A stretch of DNA of 64,000 bases from Clostridia bacterium (GCA_900755035.1 CAAEEZ010000001.1:1-64000), one strand, 5' to 3'. Positions 18,447-29,792 are shown, counted from the stretch's first letter. Numbers and translations: made by a program. Notes: generated from the sequence alone by a model not told the origin.

Positions 18447-19688
18447 ATGTTTAAGCTAGATAAAAACATTAAAAAACGGTGGTTATCTTTTATATTGCTG
18501 AATATGTTGATACTTTTATTGGTATTCGGCGCAATATTGATAGGCTACGGAGCAGTTGCTACAAAAGCAAACGACGATGCTTTACGATCTGGCGTAAAGG
18601 ACTACGTTGATATTTTGAAAGGTTATTCTTACGAGCAACTTTTAGATATTTGCGAGGGGAAAACCCACGTTATTGCCGTGGATAATCCTCAGTTTAAGTT
18701 TGGCGTATATAGTCAGCGTGGAGACGGCAGTTTTGGGTTTGCAACAAACGATAGTTATCTAAATAGGGTAGAGCCGACTATCGGTGGCAAGCTAGACCAA
18801 ATAGAAGAAGAAAATATAGGTAACGGCAAATTCGTTACCTATACTACGTCTATAAACGGCAGTCTTGGAGCGTACGTAAAGGTATTCGCCTCGGCAGATT
18901 ACGTGTATGCGTCTAGCGATACCATGACTATAAACGGCGTATTATTTGGCATAGCGTTCGTTGTATTATGCGTGTTACTATCTATTTTGCTTGGTTATAT
19001 CGAAATAAAACCTATTACGGAAAACTACTACAAGCAAAGGAATTTTATCAACGATATGTCGCACGAAATACGTACTCCGCTTGCAATCATCAAGGGCAAT
19101 TTGGAAAACGTGCTTGCTACTCCCGACGCTAAAATAAGCGTGGTGGAAGAAGATATTAGAGAGTGCGTAAACGAAGTGGACTATATGACGAATATGTCTA
19201 CGGGCTTACTTGATATTGCGCATGCTGAAAATAGAAAAGCAAAGAAGGACACCGTTCTAAGCGAAGCCGTAGCAGAAACGGTGGATTTGTTCGGCGACGT
19301 TGCCGCTATGAGTAATAAATCGTTACTTGCAAGAATAGATTATTGCCCACTAGTCGTTGATAAGGAAAAGATAAAGCAACTTGTAACTATACTATTAGAT
19401 AACGCCCTAAAATACACGACGGACGGCGATAGAATAAACGTAAAACTCAAAAACGTGGGTGGAACGTGTAGTTTAGTGGTGCAAGATACGGGTATCGGCG
19501 TAAAAAAGGACGACCTAGACAAGATATTCGATAGGTTCTATCGTGGCGAAAACGTAAAAGAAATACAAGGTACGGGGCTAGGTCTTTCGATAGCAAAATC
19601 TATCGTAGATTCTATGAACGGCACTATCAGGGCGACGGAAAACGCTCCGTGTGGTTTGGAAATAACCGCTACGTTTAAGGTGGATTAG
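18447..19688 (+). CDS. Membrane sensor histidine kinase
   Basis: 413 aa. TM1 about residues 12-38, an extracytoplasmic sensor region to about 165, TM2 about 168-190. HisKA H-box with phospho-acceptor His206 (MSHEIRTPL), then a HATPase domain with the N-box (LLDNALKY), DTGIG and GTGLGLSIAKS motifs. It is the partner of the upstream response regulator. Signal unknown. Confidence 0.93.
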   Translation: MFKLDKNIKKRWLSFILLNMLILLLVFGAILIGYGAVATKANDDALRSGVKDYVDILKGYSYEQLLDICEGKTHVIAVDNPQFKFGVYSQRGDGSFGFATNDSYLNRVEPTIGGKLDQIEEENIGNGKFVTYTTSINGSLGAYVKVFASADYVYASSDTMTINGVLFGIAFVVLCVLLSILLGYIEIKPITENYYKQRNFINDMSHEIRTPLAIIKGNLENVLATPDAKISVVEEDIRECVNEVDYMTNMSTGLLDIAHAENRKAKKDTVLSEAVAETVDLFGDVAAMSNKSLLARIDYCPLVVDKEKIKQLVTILLDNALKYTTDGDRINVKLKNVGGTCSLVVQDTGIGVKKDDLDKIFDRFYRGENVKEIQGTGLGLSIAKSIVDSMNGTIRATENAPCGLEITATFKVD

Positions 19689-19689
19689 T

Positions 19690-22686
19690 ATGAAAAGAGT
19701 AAAAAAAGCCCTAATTGTTATATTCGTCGTGGCAATATGTGCCCTTACGCTGACTGCCTGTGGGGAAACTACTTTGCCTACGAACAAGCCTATAAAGTGG
19801 ACGAGTTACCTAGACGAAGTGGGTAGTTTAATAGAAAAGCAGGTACAGGGCGAAGATAATATCGTGGTTGAAATTACGGGCAATAGTTCTAGTCGTGGTA
19901 AATATTACTCTATTTACTTTGGCGTTGATTTCGACGTAAAAAACGTGGAAAATTCTGCGATGGCGCTTATAGTTAAGGATAAGGAACGCACGGTATTTTC
20001 ACTGCTTGCTGACGAAGGCAATACCTATCTTGACGTTGGTCAAAACGACGTACTGCAAACCGTAAGGTTGAAACTAAACGAAACGGGGCTGTTTAGTTGG
20101 CTTGGCGCAAAGATAGATGGCGATGCTACTAACGGCGCTAAAATCATCAAGGACGTATTTGTAAATATAGGTCAAAATATATTTAACGGCGTAGACGTTG
20201 ACAAGGACAGGACGAAGTATTCGTTTATGATAGACGAAGTGAAGTTTGCCGACGGTATATTAAAGTCGATTGAGTATATTTTGCAAGTAGACCCGGAATT
20301 ATCCAAGATTTTCCTTGGTGTTCTTGGCGTAAACGAAAAAGACGACGTTGCTAGCCTAGTGCAAGGTGTTGAAGGCAACGTGGAATTTAGCGTGCAGGAC
20401 GGCAAAATAGTTAGCGTTAATGCGGATTGTACGAGTGAAAATAACACTAGCGAGAAGGTGAAATTCAGCGTTAAAGTTGGCGAGGAAGTATCTAATATCA
20501 AGGATAAATTGCCAACTAGCGACGAAGGGTACAAGGTAACTAAGGTCGGCACGGCTATGATGAGTGGAACGATAGGTTTGTACTCACAGTCGAGTAGGGC
20601 AATTAGCTACGACTATACCTTAAACGTCAACTTAGATTTAATGAAACTTATCTACAACGACTACGACCTATCCACCTTGTCGGGCGACAACTATTTTCAT
20701 CTAAGGCTTACGCACAAATGTAGCGAGTATTGCAAGGAGTTTTGCCTAAGCAAAATAAGTAGGTCGAAAGGCGCAGTCGTGGACGTAGCCTATTCGCCAA
20801 AGCATTTTGGTACGAACAATTTGTACGTGAACGTGAATTTGCAGTCGGTAATGAGTAGTGGATATATGCAAGAAAAGGCAAAGTATTTCAACGGAATGGC
20901 AGCAGAAACCTTGTCCGAATACGCATTGTTTACTTTTACACCCGAAGTACTAAGGGAGAAGAGTTATATATCGAAGTTTTTCGGCTCAATGTACCTAAAT
21001 TATATGGGGGTAAAGCAGGGCGAATTTGACTATTCGGTGGACAAATTCAAACAAACTTTTTCTTCGTCCGATTTAATCACGCTTATTCTTAACGACTATT
21101 TCGTTAGTGAAGAATTCGTAATCGACGAAATAAAACTTAGGATTACCGACAACGTAAGTTGGCAAACCGACGAGTACGATATATATAAGGATACCGTGTA
21201 TATCATAGATAACGAAGTTAGCGAATTAAAGCGTTACAAGGCAGACGTAATACTAAAAAGCAAGGAGTCGAATATATTAGACTACGTTGTAGAGGCTAAA
21301 GCGGAAGGCGTAGATAGTGGAAATAACGAAAAATATTTGTTAAATAATATTTACGACAAAGAAGGCAATTTGCTTACCGGCGTAAATGACAACGGCGTTT
21401 ACGTTCCTATCGGGCTAAGCGAGGCGCAGGACCTTGTAGGCAAAACGATTAAGTTAAAGGTGATAGGTTACGATAAGCAAGTGAAAAACGATATATATCT
21501 TGCAGAGATAGTGGAAGTGGTAAATATTGATTATGAAAACTTTGATAGCGTGCAAGAAGTAACGTTAAGGATAAAATATCCAAACCCACTAGAATATGCC
21601 TACGGACTTGGCGACGCCGTTATAATGTTGATGGACAACTTTTTGGAAGGCAAAGGCGATTTTACCGAGCAGATAAACGTAAGCATAAAACTGACCAAAG
21701 AAGTGGAAGATTCGTTTAGTCTAAAAAGTGCAGATAATAACGAACAATACGAAATGTTTTACAACGTAAACGTAGATAAGGCGTATATGCTAAAAGGCGA
21801 AGCTGAGTTATCCTATCAAAACGGATACAAAAAAACTATGTCGGTAATAGCAACGTCCGATAGCGTGCAAGAAAATAATAATTTACTTGGGCGTGCATAT
21901 TCTACTAAAAGATGGGGAGTGATATCATTAACCTTCAATGTAGCAGGTAGAAAAATAAAAAGGTCGATAACTATCAAAAAGCCCGACCAATTTGATTTTT
22001 CTTATAACGAAAGAGAGCATATAGTGAATACGGCAAGCTACCTAGACAACTACACGTATTTGTACGGTATTTACAATCACGAAAGCGGTACTACTAAAAG
22101 TAGAATATTAGTAGACTTAGAAAATATATATATAAATAATATATCGCTTGCAGAGGAAACGGAAAATTGGGGACATTACGACACGTTTGGATACAAGCAA
22201 TTAGTGTTCTACAAGTCCAACGACTATATCGCAGAAGTTAGAGTAGGCGATTACGTCAGCCATAAGTTTGTTGTAAAAGTAGTAAACAAGTCGCAACAGG
22301 CAGTGGAGTATGCTTTCAAGCCGAAGAATATGGTTGAGCCTGCGTATACTACGGGCGGAGTTATTTATTTAAGCGGAAGTATAATAAACGAAAAGCACGG
22401 CGTACAGCAAGGCGAATCGATACTAGAAGTAAGGGTAAAAATGGCAGTCGTTAGTTCTAGTGGGGACGTTAAATATGTTACGGCAAAGCAGGAGGACTAC
22501 GAGCTAACTTTTTCAGTAGGTGGTGTTCTTGCTGAAAACAACGAAATTTGTCTAACTTTGCCGGAACTTATAATAACGCCTATCGAGGCAAATATTAAGA
22601 TAAAATTTATAACGCAAGGTGCGTACAAAGTGGAGTTTTTGATAAATAGAAGTGAAAAATACGTATATTCGTTTAGTATTATTTAG
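19690..22686 (+). CDS. Large predicted lipoprotein, hypothetical
   Basis: 998 aa. The N-terminus is a lipoprotein signal (basic MKRVKK, hydrophobic core, lipobox LTAC with Cys near residue 24), so it should be anchored outside the membrane. I recognise no domain in the body; segments are beta-rich and Ig-like in composition. It starts 1 nt after the histidine kinase stop, in the same operon, and may be a sensor partner or target of the two-component system. A terminator follows. Confidence 0.7.
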   Translation: MKRVKKALIVIFVVAICALTLTACGETTLPTNKPIKWTSYLDEVGSLIEKQVQGEDNIVVEITGNSSSRGKYYSIYFGVDFDVKNVENSAMALIVKDKERTVFSLLADEGNTYLDVGQNDVLQTVRLKLNETGLFSWLGAKIDGDATNGAKIIKDVFVNIGQNIFNGVDVDKDRTKYSFMIDEVKFADGILKSIEYILQVDPELSKIFLGVLGVNEKDDVASLVQGVEGNVEFSVQDGKIVSVNADCTSENNTSEKVKFSVKVGEEVSNIKDKLPTSDEGYKVTKVGTAMMSGTIGLYSQSSRAISYDYTLNVNLDLMKLIYNDYDLSTLSGDNYFHLRLTHKCSEYCKEFCLSKISRSKGAVVDVAYSPKHFGTNNLYVNVNLQSVMSSGYMQEKAKYFNGMAAETLSEYALFTFTPEVLREKSYISKFFGSMYLNYMGVKQGEFDYSVDKFKQTFSSSDLITLILNDYFVSEEFVIDEIKLRITDNVSWQTDEYDIYKDTVYIIDNEVSELKRYKADVILKSKESNILDYVVEAKAEGVDSGNNEKYLLNNIYDKEGNLLTGVNDNGVYVPIGLSEAQDLVGKTIKLKVIGYDKQVKNDIYLAEIVEVVNIDYENFDSVQEVTLRIKYPNPLEYAYGLGDAVIMLMDNFLEGKGDFTEQINVSIKLTKEVEDSFSLKSADNNEQYEMFYNVNVDKAYMLKGEAELSYQNGYKKTMSVIATSDSVQENNNLLGRAYSTKRWGVISLTFNVAGRKIKRSITIKKPDQFDFSYNEREHIVNTASYLDNYTYLYGIYNHESGTTKSRILVDLENIYINNISLAEETENWGHYDTFGYKQLVFYKSNDYIAEVRVGDYVSHKFVVKVVNKSQQAVEYAFKPKNMVEPAYTTGGVIYLSGSIINEKHGVQQGESILEVRVKMAVVSSSGDVKYVTAKQEDYELTFSVGGVLAENNEICLTLPELIITPIEANIKIKFITQGAYKVEFLINRSEKYVYSFSII

Positions 22687-22787
22687 TTGTTTTGTAATAT
22701 TAAATTAAGGTTAAAAGGTTGCTTTATATGTAAAAATATCGCTATTAGCCATAAAATTAAACGAATATAACAAATTAAACAAATATT

Positions 22788-22832
22788 AAAATCCTATTTC
22801 ATAAAAATTGCATAAATGAGATAGGATTTTTT
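22788..22832 (+). terminator. Rho-independent terminator of the two-component operon
   Basis: 10-bp stem AAAATCCTAT (22788-22797) with ATAGGATTTT (22821-22830), extended by partial inner pairing, followed by T-rich sequence. Confidence 0.7.
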
Positions 22833-22940
22833 ATTTTTAAGCGTATTTTGTAGGTCATTTTTGCAATTTTGTCTAAAAAATATAAAATTTTTTGCAAAAA
22901 AAGTGTCGAAATTACCAAATTTAATTTTAATTTAATTTTA

Positions 22941-22968
22941 TTGAAATCGTCGTTTAATTTAATATAAA
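22941..22968 (+). promoter_or_regulatory. Putative promoter of the lipoprotein/membrane-protein operon
   Basis: TTGAAA at 22941-22946, 16-nt spacer, TATAAA at 22963-22968. Confidence 0.45.
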
Positions 22969-23014
22969 CGCAATGATCCATTATTGTACCATTGCAAAAA
23001 AATGAAAGGGAGTT

Positions 23015-24446
23015 ATGTATGAGACGCAAATTACTAAACTTTTGTTGATGATAACCGTTGTATGTATGAGCGTTATGACGCTTGTGCTTGCTGCTTGTAG
23101 CAATACTAGTACCGAGCCGCAAAAGCCAGCTCAGGACAACACCAATGTAAATACCGTTACCATGCTAAAAGACGTTATCAACAACTTAAAAGCAAGTTAT
23201 GCTCTTGACAAAACGTTCGGCATTGACGTTGCTGCAAAATATTTGCAAGACGACAAAAACGACGATACCGAAGACGCTAAGTTCGAACTTATCGCAAAAG
23301 GTAACGTGGACGTAAACGACGACGCAGCCGAGAACGCAACTAACTTTGTAATCGAGTTAAACAAACTTGGCGCTGAGAGCAAAGAAACAATGTTTGGTAT
23401 TGCGTATGAAGTTATAGACGGAAAGCCTTATTTCTTTGTAAATCTTCTTAACGGAGGTTACGAGAAAATTAACGGATTTTCAATTCTTTCTTTGTACAAA
23501 ATGGCAAACGCACAAGTAGCAGGTGGAGCGGAAGGAATCAATATAGAATCTTTAATCGCTTACGTTGCTCCTATCCTAGTCGGTGATACCGGTAAGGTAG
23601 AGAATGGCGTATACACTTTTAATTTCGATTTGGCTAACTTAGTAAACGAAATCGAAGGTTTTATTCCGCTTTTAACTGGCGCATTGAATATGTCCACTGA
23701 AGACCTAGACTCTTTGGTAGCGATTTTCTGCAAAAATATGACTTTCTCTTCTGGTGAGGCAGTAGATAGACTTGCCGACCTCGTAGATTACGTAAATACC
23801 GAGATGTCGTTTAGTGGTACGATTGCTGTAAAATTCGATGCGAATAAAAAGTTTACCTCATCAAGCCTTACTTTTGACTATGCAAACGGCGACGAAGGTA
23901 AAACTTACACCTTCAGCGTAGACAAAGCCTTTGTAGGTACTACGAACACCCCTATCGACACCTTCAACGACTTTGCACTTACTGAGGATGCACGTAAACA
24001 AAATCAAGCGTACAAATTATCCTAATGAAAACAAAAATGGATCAAGAAATACCTATATTTATTATACGGTAAAATTTGATGGATATTATAAATCGGGTTC
24101 ATTTGCTGCATACGAATTATATGCAACTGATAAAACTAGCAAATATTCACAACACGATATCAATAAAACTTTTGACGGATTTATTTCGAACGTAAACAAG
24201 ATTTACTACGAAAAAGACGGACAAAAAGTAGAACTTGAGTTTAAGTACGGCAAAGATGGTTATGCTATATACGAGAAAGGTACGGATAATAAAGTTTACG
24301 ACGTAACCGTAAAAGTAACTAAGGATAGCCAAGAAGTTCAACTAGTAGACGGTAAATTTGCCGAAATAGGTACGTACAAGATAGAATACGATATGACCAT
24401 TAACGGAGTAAATCAAAAATTCTATCATACCGTAACCGTTAAATAA
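23015..24446 (+). pseudogene. Lipoprotein gene with apparent frameshift(s)
   Basis: The main frame 23015-24025 (336 aa) has a lipoprotein signal with lipobox LAAC; then it stops. The frame 23973-24446 continues with a beta-rich domain that has no start of its own. Removing one A from the AAA at 24014-24016 fuses the two. At the 5' end the Shine-Dalgarno GGGAG is spaced 2 nt from the ATG of the main frame but 6 nt from an ATG at 23019, whose frame begins MRRKLL and stops after nine codons; one extra T in the T4 run at 23040-23043 would join it to the lipoprotein frame. So one certain and one probable indel, both in homopolymers. Either real decay or assembly error. Function unknown; co-transcribed with two membrane proteins. 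Confidence 0.7.
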
Positions 24447-24460
24447 TTCGTGGAGGGATT

Positions 24461-25708
24461 ATGGATAAGACAAAAATTTACAAAGGATTAAAATTTGTGT
24501 TCTTTATGGCTGGCTTTCCACTATTGATATTATTGCTAATATCTACTATGGCACCTATGTTCGGTCAAGAAGTAATGGGTAGCCATGCAGTAAACTGGAT
24601 ACTAATATTTTTAGCCATTTGGGCATTTATAGTGATTTTGCAATTCGTACTTGAAAAATTTGTGGGTAAGAAGAGCGAAAATCATCACAAACTAGTGCTT
24701 GTGATAACGGCAGCGGCTAGAATCATTATGGTGCTAGTTCCCACCGCTATCTTTGATGCAACTGCAAAAGCAAACTACGACGCAGATTACCAAAAACTTG
24801 AAAATAAAGGCTTGGTAAGAGATTACGAATCCGCTATGGGTTGGCACAGAGATTTCACCTCCAAAAAAAGTAGTGCTGTGTATGAATTAATCAATGCAAA
24901 TAACGACTTTATGAAATTGTACAACCTTAGCGGAGTAGAATCGTCGTGGTTCGGCAACGCCGACAAGGAAAATAACCTTGGTTATAGAATGGGGTCTAGG
25001 GAGAAGGCAGACGTTCTTATTAAGGAAAAAACCTTAGCAAAAGCGAAATTACCTGAACTAAAAGCAGAACTTGAAAAAATCGAAGGTGAGATTGTTGCCG
25101 CTGAAACGGCACTTGCCGATGCTGAAACTGCGCTTGCTGCCGACCCTGAAAATGCAGAGTTGATTGCGGCAAGAGATACGGCAAAAGCCGCATACGACCA
25201 AATCGTACTTGACTACGAGGACGACCTTGTTCGCTTAAAGGGTGCAAGAGTGGATATCTCCGCCTATAAAGACGACCTAGTAAATATCGTAGTTGATATT
25301 ATCAAAAACACCGATACCGTACTTCCTGACGGCTTAACTATTAGTCTAGCAGGTATGAATATCGAGGTTGGCAAACTTGTAAACACCATTATGGGACTTG
25401 TTGGTGGCTCTATCACCCCAGAGAGCATTTCAGCTCTTATCCCTGACGTAATTTATACGGGACTTGCAACCGAAGAAAACAAAGCAAAAGGTATCGAAAC
25501 GATAACCACCTACGAAAATATGGTAAACGGTACTGATAGCGACAAATCGCTTGCCGACGTTCAAGCGTTCGCTTTCAAACTAAAACATTACCCAAGCGTA
25601 CTTGCTGCCGGTGCAACCCGTTATGCTTGCTACGTTACGGTAGGTCTAATCGTTCTTAGCATCTTTATGACGGACTTCTTCGACAAAAAGATTAAGGAGG
25701 CGAAATAA
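24461..25708 (+). CDS. Membrane protein with coiled coil, hypothetical
   Basis: 415 aa, no family recognised. Three predicted N-terminal TM segments (about 10-32, 43-63, 78-97), a long external or cytoplasmic region with an Ala/Glu-rich coiled coil (about 190-265), and a C-terminal TM (about 385-405). It starts after GGAGG and overlaps the next gene by 1 nt. Its layout of N-terminal TMs, soluble middle and C-terminal TM is shared with the following gene, suggesting a paralogous pair. Confidence 0.68.
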   Translation: MDKTKIYKGLKFVFFMAGFPLLILLLISTMAPMFGQEVMGSHAVNWILIFLAIWAFIVILQFVLEKFVGKKSENHHKLVLVITAAARIIMVLVPTAIFDATAKANYDADYQKLENKGLVRDYESAMGWHRDFTSKKSSAVYELINANNDFMKLYNLSGVESSWFGNADKENNLGYRMGSREKADVLIKEKTLAKAKLPELKAELEKIEGEIVAAETALADAETALAADPENAELIAARDTAKAAYDQIVLDYEDDLVRLKGARVDISAYKDDLVNIVVDIIKNTDTVLPDGLTISLAGMNIEVGKLVNTIMGLVGGSITPESISALIPDVIYTGLATEENKAKGIETITTYENMVNGTDSDKSLADVQAFAFKLKHYPSVLAAGATRYACYVTVGLIVLSIFMTDFFDKKIKEAK

Positions 25709-26826
25709 TGAGTAATAAAAAATGGATTTATCCTGCCGTAAATATTCCTCTATATGCAGTAGGTTTTCCTGTGTTATTCATAATAGCACTTGTAAAATCT
25801 CTTGAATGGAACAGTTATGGAATGTACGGTGCATCTTCTTTTGCCCCGCTAATCGCTGTGATTATTCTAGCAGTACTTGTACTAGGTATTCAAGCGCTAG
25901 TTGTATTCCTATCAAAGAAAAAAGGCAAGGTAGGTACTAGCCTAAAAGTTAAAATGATGGCAATTCCTGTTGCCGTAATCGTTGGATTATTCGGTATTAT
26001 CGATATCGCTATGCCTTCTTTACTAAAAGACGCTACTTCTAATACGATTTTGTACGAAGACGTAGTAAACGATTATCAAGGTATGCACGAAAAACTTATG
26101 GACAGAGTAGAGTCGTTCAAGAAAAAGAATAATCTTGCCGATTCGGTTACTTACGAGTCCAAAGAATTCCAAGAAATATTCAAGCCGTTATTCGCTAGCC
26201 AAGACAAAGCGTACAAAGCGTTTGACCCACTTGCTATCGAAATGGCACTTGCAGAGCCAGACTTAGTAGGGGCTATCCTAAACGGAAACTTCCCTATTCA
26301 AGTAGCAGTTACGTTGATGCTAAAAACCACCGACGTACCTAACGAAAACAACCACAACGCTACTTTCGACGAGATTATCGCTTATAACCTAAGCAATATC
26401 ATGGCAGCCGTTAAAGAACTTACTGCCGGTGGCGAGTTAGATAGCGCTAAACTAAACGAAGTTGTAAACAAAGTGCTTGTTTACAAGGAGTTCGACGGAA
26501 TAAGATGGAACATTTTCCAAATTCTAGGTTCTAATATGATTGCCCCTGAAATAGACCCTAACGGCAATATCGTACAATATACGTACGACGCTAACGGTAA
26601 GGTTACGGGCGAAAAACAAATGGGCGCTTGCCTTGGCTACCAAGATATGTCGTGGCTAAACGGTATCCCTATGATGTTCTTTATTCCGCTAATGTCTGTA
26701 AGAGAGATATTCTATATCTTTGCTGCGCTAATTGCATTTACTTCGGTTGTGCAAATTATGGTAGCAGATGCTTACAAACAAAAATTTAATAATGCCAACT
26801 TTACTCTTTTTTGCCTAGCAAAATAA
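25708..26826 (+). CDS. Membrane protein, hypothetical, likely paralog of the preceding gene
   Basis: 372 aa. TM segments near residues 10-30, 45-67 and 85-103, a soluble central region, and a C-terminal TM near 330-350. The N-terminal pattern (KKWIYPAVNIPLYAVGFPVLF) parallels the preceding protein (KFVFFMAGFPLLIL). No known domain recognised. A strong terminator follows, so the operon is lipoprotein plus two membrane proteins. Confidence 0.65.
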   Translation: MSNKKWIYPAVNIPLYAVGFPVLFIIALVKSLEWNSYGMYGASSFAPLIAVIILAVLVLGIQALVVFLSKKKGKVGTSLKVKMMAIPVAVIVGLFGIIDIAMPSLLKDATSNTILYEDVVNDYQGMHEKLMDRVESFKKKNNLADSVTYESKEFQEIFKPLFASQDKAYKAFDPLAIEMALAEPDLVGAILNGNFPIQVAVTLMLKTTDVPNENNHNATFDEIIAYNLSNIMAAVKELTAGGELDSAKLNEVVNKVLVYKEFDGIRWNIFQILGSNMIAPEIDPNGNIVQYTYDANGKVTGEKQMGACLGYQDMSWLNGIPMMFFIPLMSVREIFYIFAALIAFTSVVQIMVADAYKQKFNNANFTLFCLAK

Positions 26827-26850
26827 AAAAGAGATTACCGCTCAATTTTC

Positions 26851-26878
26851 AAAAAGCCCCTAGTTGGAGGGGCTTTTT
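26851..26878 (+). terminator. Rho-independent terminator after the membrane-protein pair
   Basis: Stem AAAAAGCCCC (26851-26860) with GGGGCTTTTT (26869-26878), 8-nt loop. Confidence 0.88.
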
Positions 26879-27100
26879 GCTTTTGCAAAAATTTTTGCTT
26901 AAAAACGGGAATTTTGACTAATTTATGGGGAGAACCTAAGAAATTTTGTCAAAATTACAAAAAAATTAACTTACGTTCTTAATTTGTTTTTTTAATTATT
27001 GCGTCAATTTTACGTGTAAACGCTTTTCAATATTTAGATTAGGTAGAAAAATTATATTAAAGTAAATATATATATAAATAAAGAATTTTTAGGAATTATT

Positions 27101-29618
27101 ATGCTAATATTAAAAGACGTAAAAAAACTTATGGCGAAAAGGAAAACGTCGTAAATGCATTAAAGGGTGTGTCGATAAACTTCCCCGACAGCGAATTCGT
27201 GTCTATTCTAGGCCCGTCGGGTTGTGGCAAAACCACGCTACTAAACATAATAGGTGGGTTAGACCGCTACACCGAAGGCGACCTTATCATTAACGGCGTA
27301 TCTACGAAAACTTACAAGGATAGGGATTGGGATACTTACCGTAATCATTCTATCGGGTTCGTATTCCAAAGTTACAACCTAATACCGCACCTTACCATAC
27401 TAGAAAACGTGGAACTTACCGTAACGCTTGGCGGTATGGATAAGCAGGAGAGAAAAAGAAGGGCAAAAGATGCGCTAATATCGGTGGGTCTTAAAGAAAA
27501 ACTTAATAAAAAACCAAACGAATTGTCGGGTGGTCAAATGCAAAGGGTGTCTATTGCAAGGGCAATCGTAGGCGAGCCTGATATTATCCTTGCAGACGAG
27601 CTAACGGGAGCGCTTGATACCGAAACTAGCGAAAGCATTATGAAACTTCTAAAAGAAATATCCAAGACGAAACTTGTAATTATGGTTACGCATAATCCAA
27701 GTTTAGCCTACAAATATTCCGATAGAATTATCGAAATGCTAGACGGCGAGGTGATAGGCGATAATACCCTTACCGAAATGGGCGAAGCGATTGCAAAGGA
27801 CCTTGAAACTAAACTGAAAGCCGAGGAAAATTTGTCAAACGGCGAAAATAGCGAGCAAACGACAAATAGCGATGTCGAAAAAGATAATTTATCAAGCGAT
27901 ATAGAGAATAAAAGGCTGAAAACGTTGCTACTAGCAATAAAAACGCTCAAAATAAAACTAGCGTAGGAGATAGCAAGAAGTATAACAAAAAGTACTCGTC
28001 AATGAGTATTTTTACGGCGCTAAGGCTATCTAGCAAAAACTTAATGTCAAAGTTGAAAAGGACGATAATCACTAGTTTTGCAGCGAGCATAGGCATAATA
28101 GGTATAATGATAGTATTGTCTATTAGTTCGGGTATGCAAGCGTACATAGATAATACGATGCAAAATACTGCGTCATTTAACTTTATATCCATTACGGCTC
28201 AAACCTACGAGAACGGCATAATGGGTGGACATCCTAAGCCTGATAATACCGACGGGCTTACCGAGTTTCCAAGTGGGACTACGGGCGTAATCCCTTACGA
28301 CGAGGATAAAAACAAGCCCGAACTTATAAAGCAAAATTTAAGTAAGGAATTTGTAGAGTATTTGCAACAAAACACGGCAGGCGACGTAATAGATATTACC
28401 TATTCCTACAACGTTACTATGAATATCTTGTCTAAAACGGGGGATAGTTACAAGCACGTTTCGTCAAAATATTGGAACGAGTGTATGTCCAACGAACAGT
28501 ATTTAGCAGATAGATACGACGTACTAAGTAGTATTGGCGGGGCTAGGATACCAACTAAGGATACTGAAGTTGCGCTAGTGGTGGATACCTTTAACCGTTT
28601 GCCGATACAAACGTTACAGGCTTTGGGGATACCTTACGAAGAGGGCAAAGAGATAAATTACAGCGACCTACTAGGCAAAGAGTACAGAATCGTATTTAAC
28701 GACGGTTGGTACACCAAAGAGGGCGATTGGTATAAGGAAGCGGATACTAGCAATTACGACAAAGCGTACCAAAGCGAGCACGGTATCACGGTGAAAATTA
28801 CTAGCATTTTAAGGCTGAAACATGACGCTAAAAATTCGTGGCTTGAAGAGGGGATTGCCTATTCGCCAAGCCTAACTAAAAAGATTTTGGACAGTAACTC
28901 TAAGTCGGCAGTAGCACTTGCACAAGCAGAAAACGACAAAATAAACGTAACCACGGGTAAAGAATTTTCTGCTTCGTCAGGACTACCGAGTATACCAGGA
29001 ATGCCTACCCCTGAAACCTACGAATCTATGCTAGAAAAACTAGGATATATCACTACGTCGTCCACGATTATCGTATATCCAAACGACGTGAATGCAAAAA
29101 ATAGAGTGGTAGCAGTTATCGACGCGTGGAACAAAACGCACGAAGAAAAAGACGATATAATTTACACCGATATGTCTAATATGCTTACTTCTATGTTTGG
29201 TGAAGTTATAGATATAGTTACCTACGTTCTTGTGGCGTTCTCTGCGTTGTCGCTTGTTATATCGTCTATTATGATAGCGATTATTATCTACGCTTCGGTA
29301 ATAGAGCGTACTAAGGAAATAGGCGTACTACGTTCAATCGGCGCAAGGAAGAAGGACGTATCTAGGGTGTTCAAGGCGGAGGCTGCGTTACTTGGGCTTA
29401 TATCAGGCGTAATAGCGGTGCTTGTAACTTTGATTGCAAACGCTATAATTAACGCCGTAATCAGCGATTTAGTGGGCGTAACGGGCATTGCAAATATGAC
29501 TGCGCTTATTGCGTTTAGTATGATAGGTTTGTCCGTATAGTTGCTACTAATTGCAAGTCTTATCCCTGCACGTCTTGCAGCAAAGAAAGAGCCGGCAGTT
29601 GCTTTAAGAACGGAGTAG
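27101..29618 (+). pseudogene. MacB-like ABC transporter (ATPase-permease fusion) broken by two frameshifts and one stop codon
   Basis: Three reading frames carry one protein. The ATPase begins at the ATG at 27101 but runs out of frame at the A7 run 27121-27127; with one more A it reads K-T-Y-G-E and joins the ORF 27169-27966, which has Walker A GPSGCGKTT, signature LSGGQ and Walker B IILADE. A second missing A (A4 at 27910-27913) would join a hydrophilic linker to the permease frame (28002-29540), with an N-terminal TM, a large extracytoplasmic MacB-type domain and C-terminal FtsX TMs. The frame then meets TAG at 29538-29540, yet the same frame continues with the typical FtsX tail (LIPARLAAKKEPAVALRTE) to the stop at 29618. 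Intact homologs export peptides or lipids, or act in bacitracin-type resistance. Functionality is doubtful as sequenced. Confidence 0.8.
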
Positions 29619-29721
29619 CCGTTATTTATAAATTGATATATTCGTAATACTTGTATTTTGAATTTAACTAAAACCACTTTGTTGCTTTGACAACGCTGGT
29701 AAACGGTTTGAAAATAAAGTA

Positions 29722-29758
29722 TAATAAAAACGCCTCGTTCGGGTGACACCATTAGGGA
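29722..29758. other. Left attachment site (attL) of the element
   Basis: TAATAAA core candidate at 29722-29728 overlaps the inward arm AAAAACGCCTC (29726-29736), GGGTG (29741-29745) and ATTAGGGA (29751-29758). The right end has the same three blocks at identical spacing in inverted orientation. The exact crossover dinucleotide is not determined. Confidence 0.65.
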
Positions 29759-29792
29759 AAACAGGCACAGGCGAAAAGCTTGCGCCTGTTTT
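29758..29792 (-). terminator. Hairpin downstream of the recombinase gene
   Basis: Stem AAAACAGGC (29758-29766) with GCCTGTTTT (29784-29792), with an alternative inner stem CAGGCG/CGCCTG. It lies 10 nt past the recombinase stop, next to attL, and may also block read-through across the junction. Confidence 0.65.

Larger units (their letters stand above)
22687..23014 (+). other. Gene-free region with terminator and promoter
   Basis: 328 nt of AT-rich DNA holding the hairpin at 22788-22832 and a promoter-like pair at 22941-22968. Nothing else was identified. Confidence 0.55.

Noticed and set aside
27169..27966. Complete ABC ATPase starting at GTG 27169
   Set aside because: Twenty-two conserved N-terminal residues are encoded just upstream in another frame, so this is an internal start of a broken gene.
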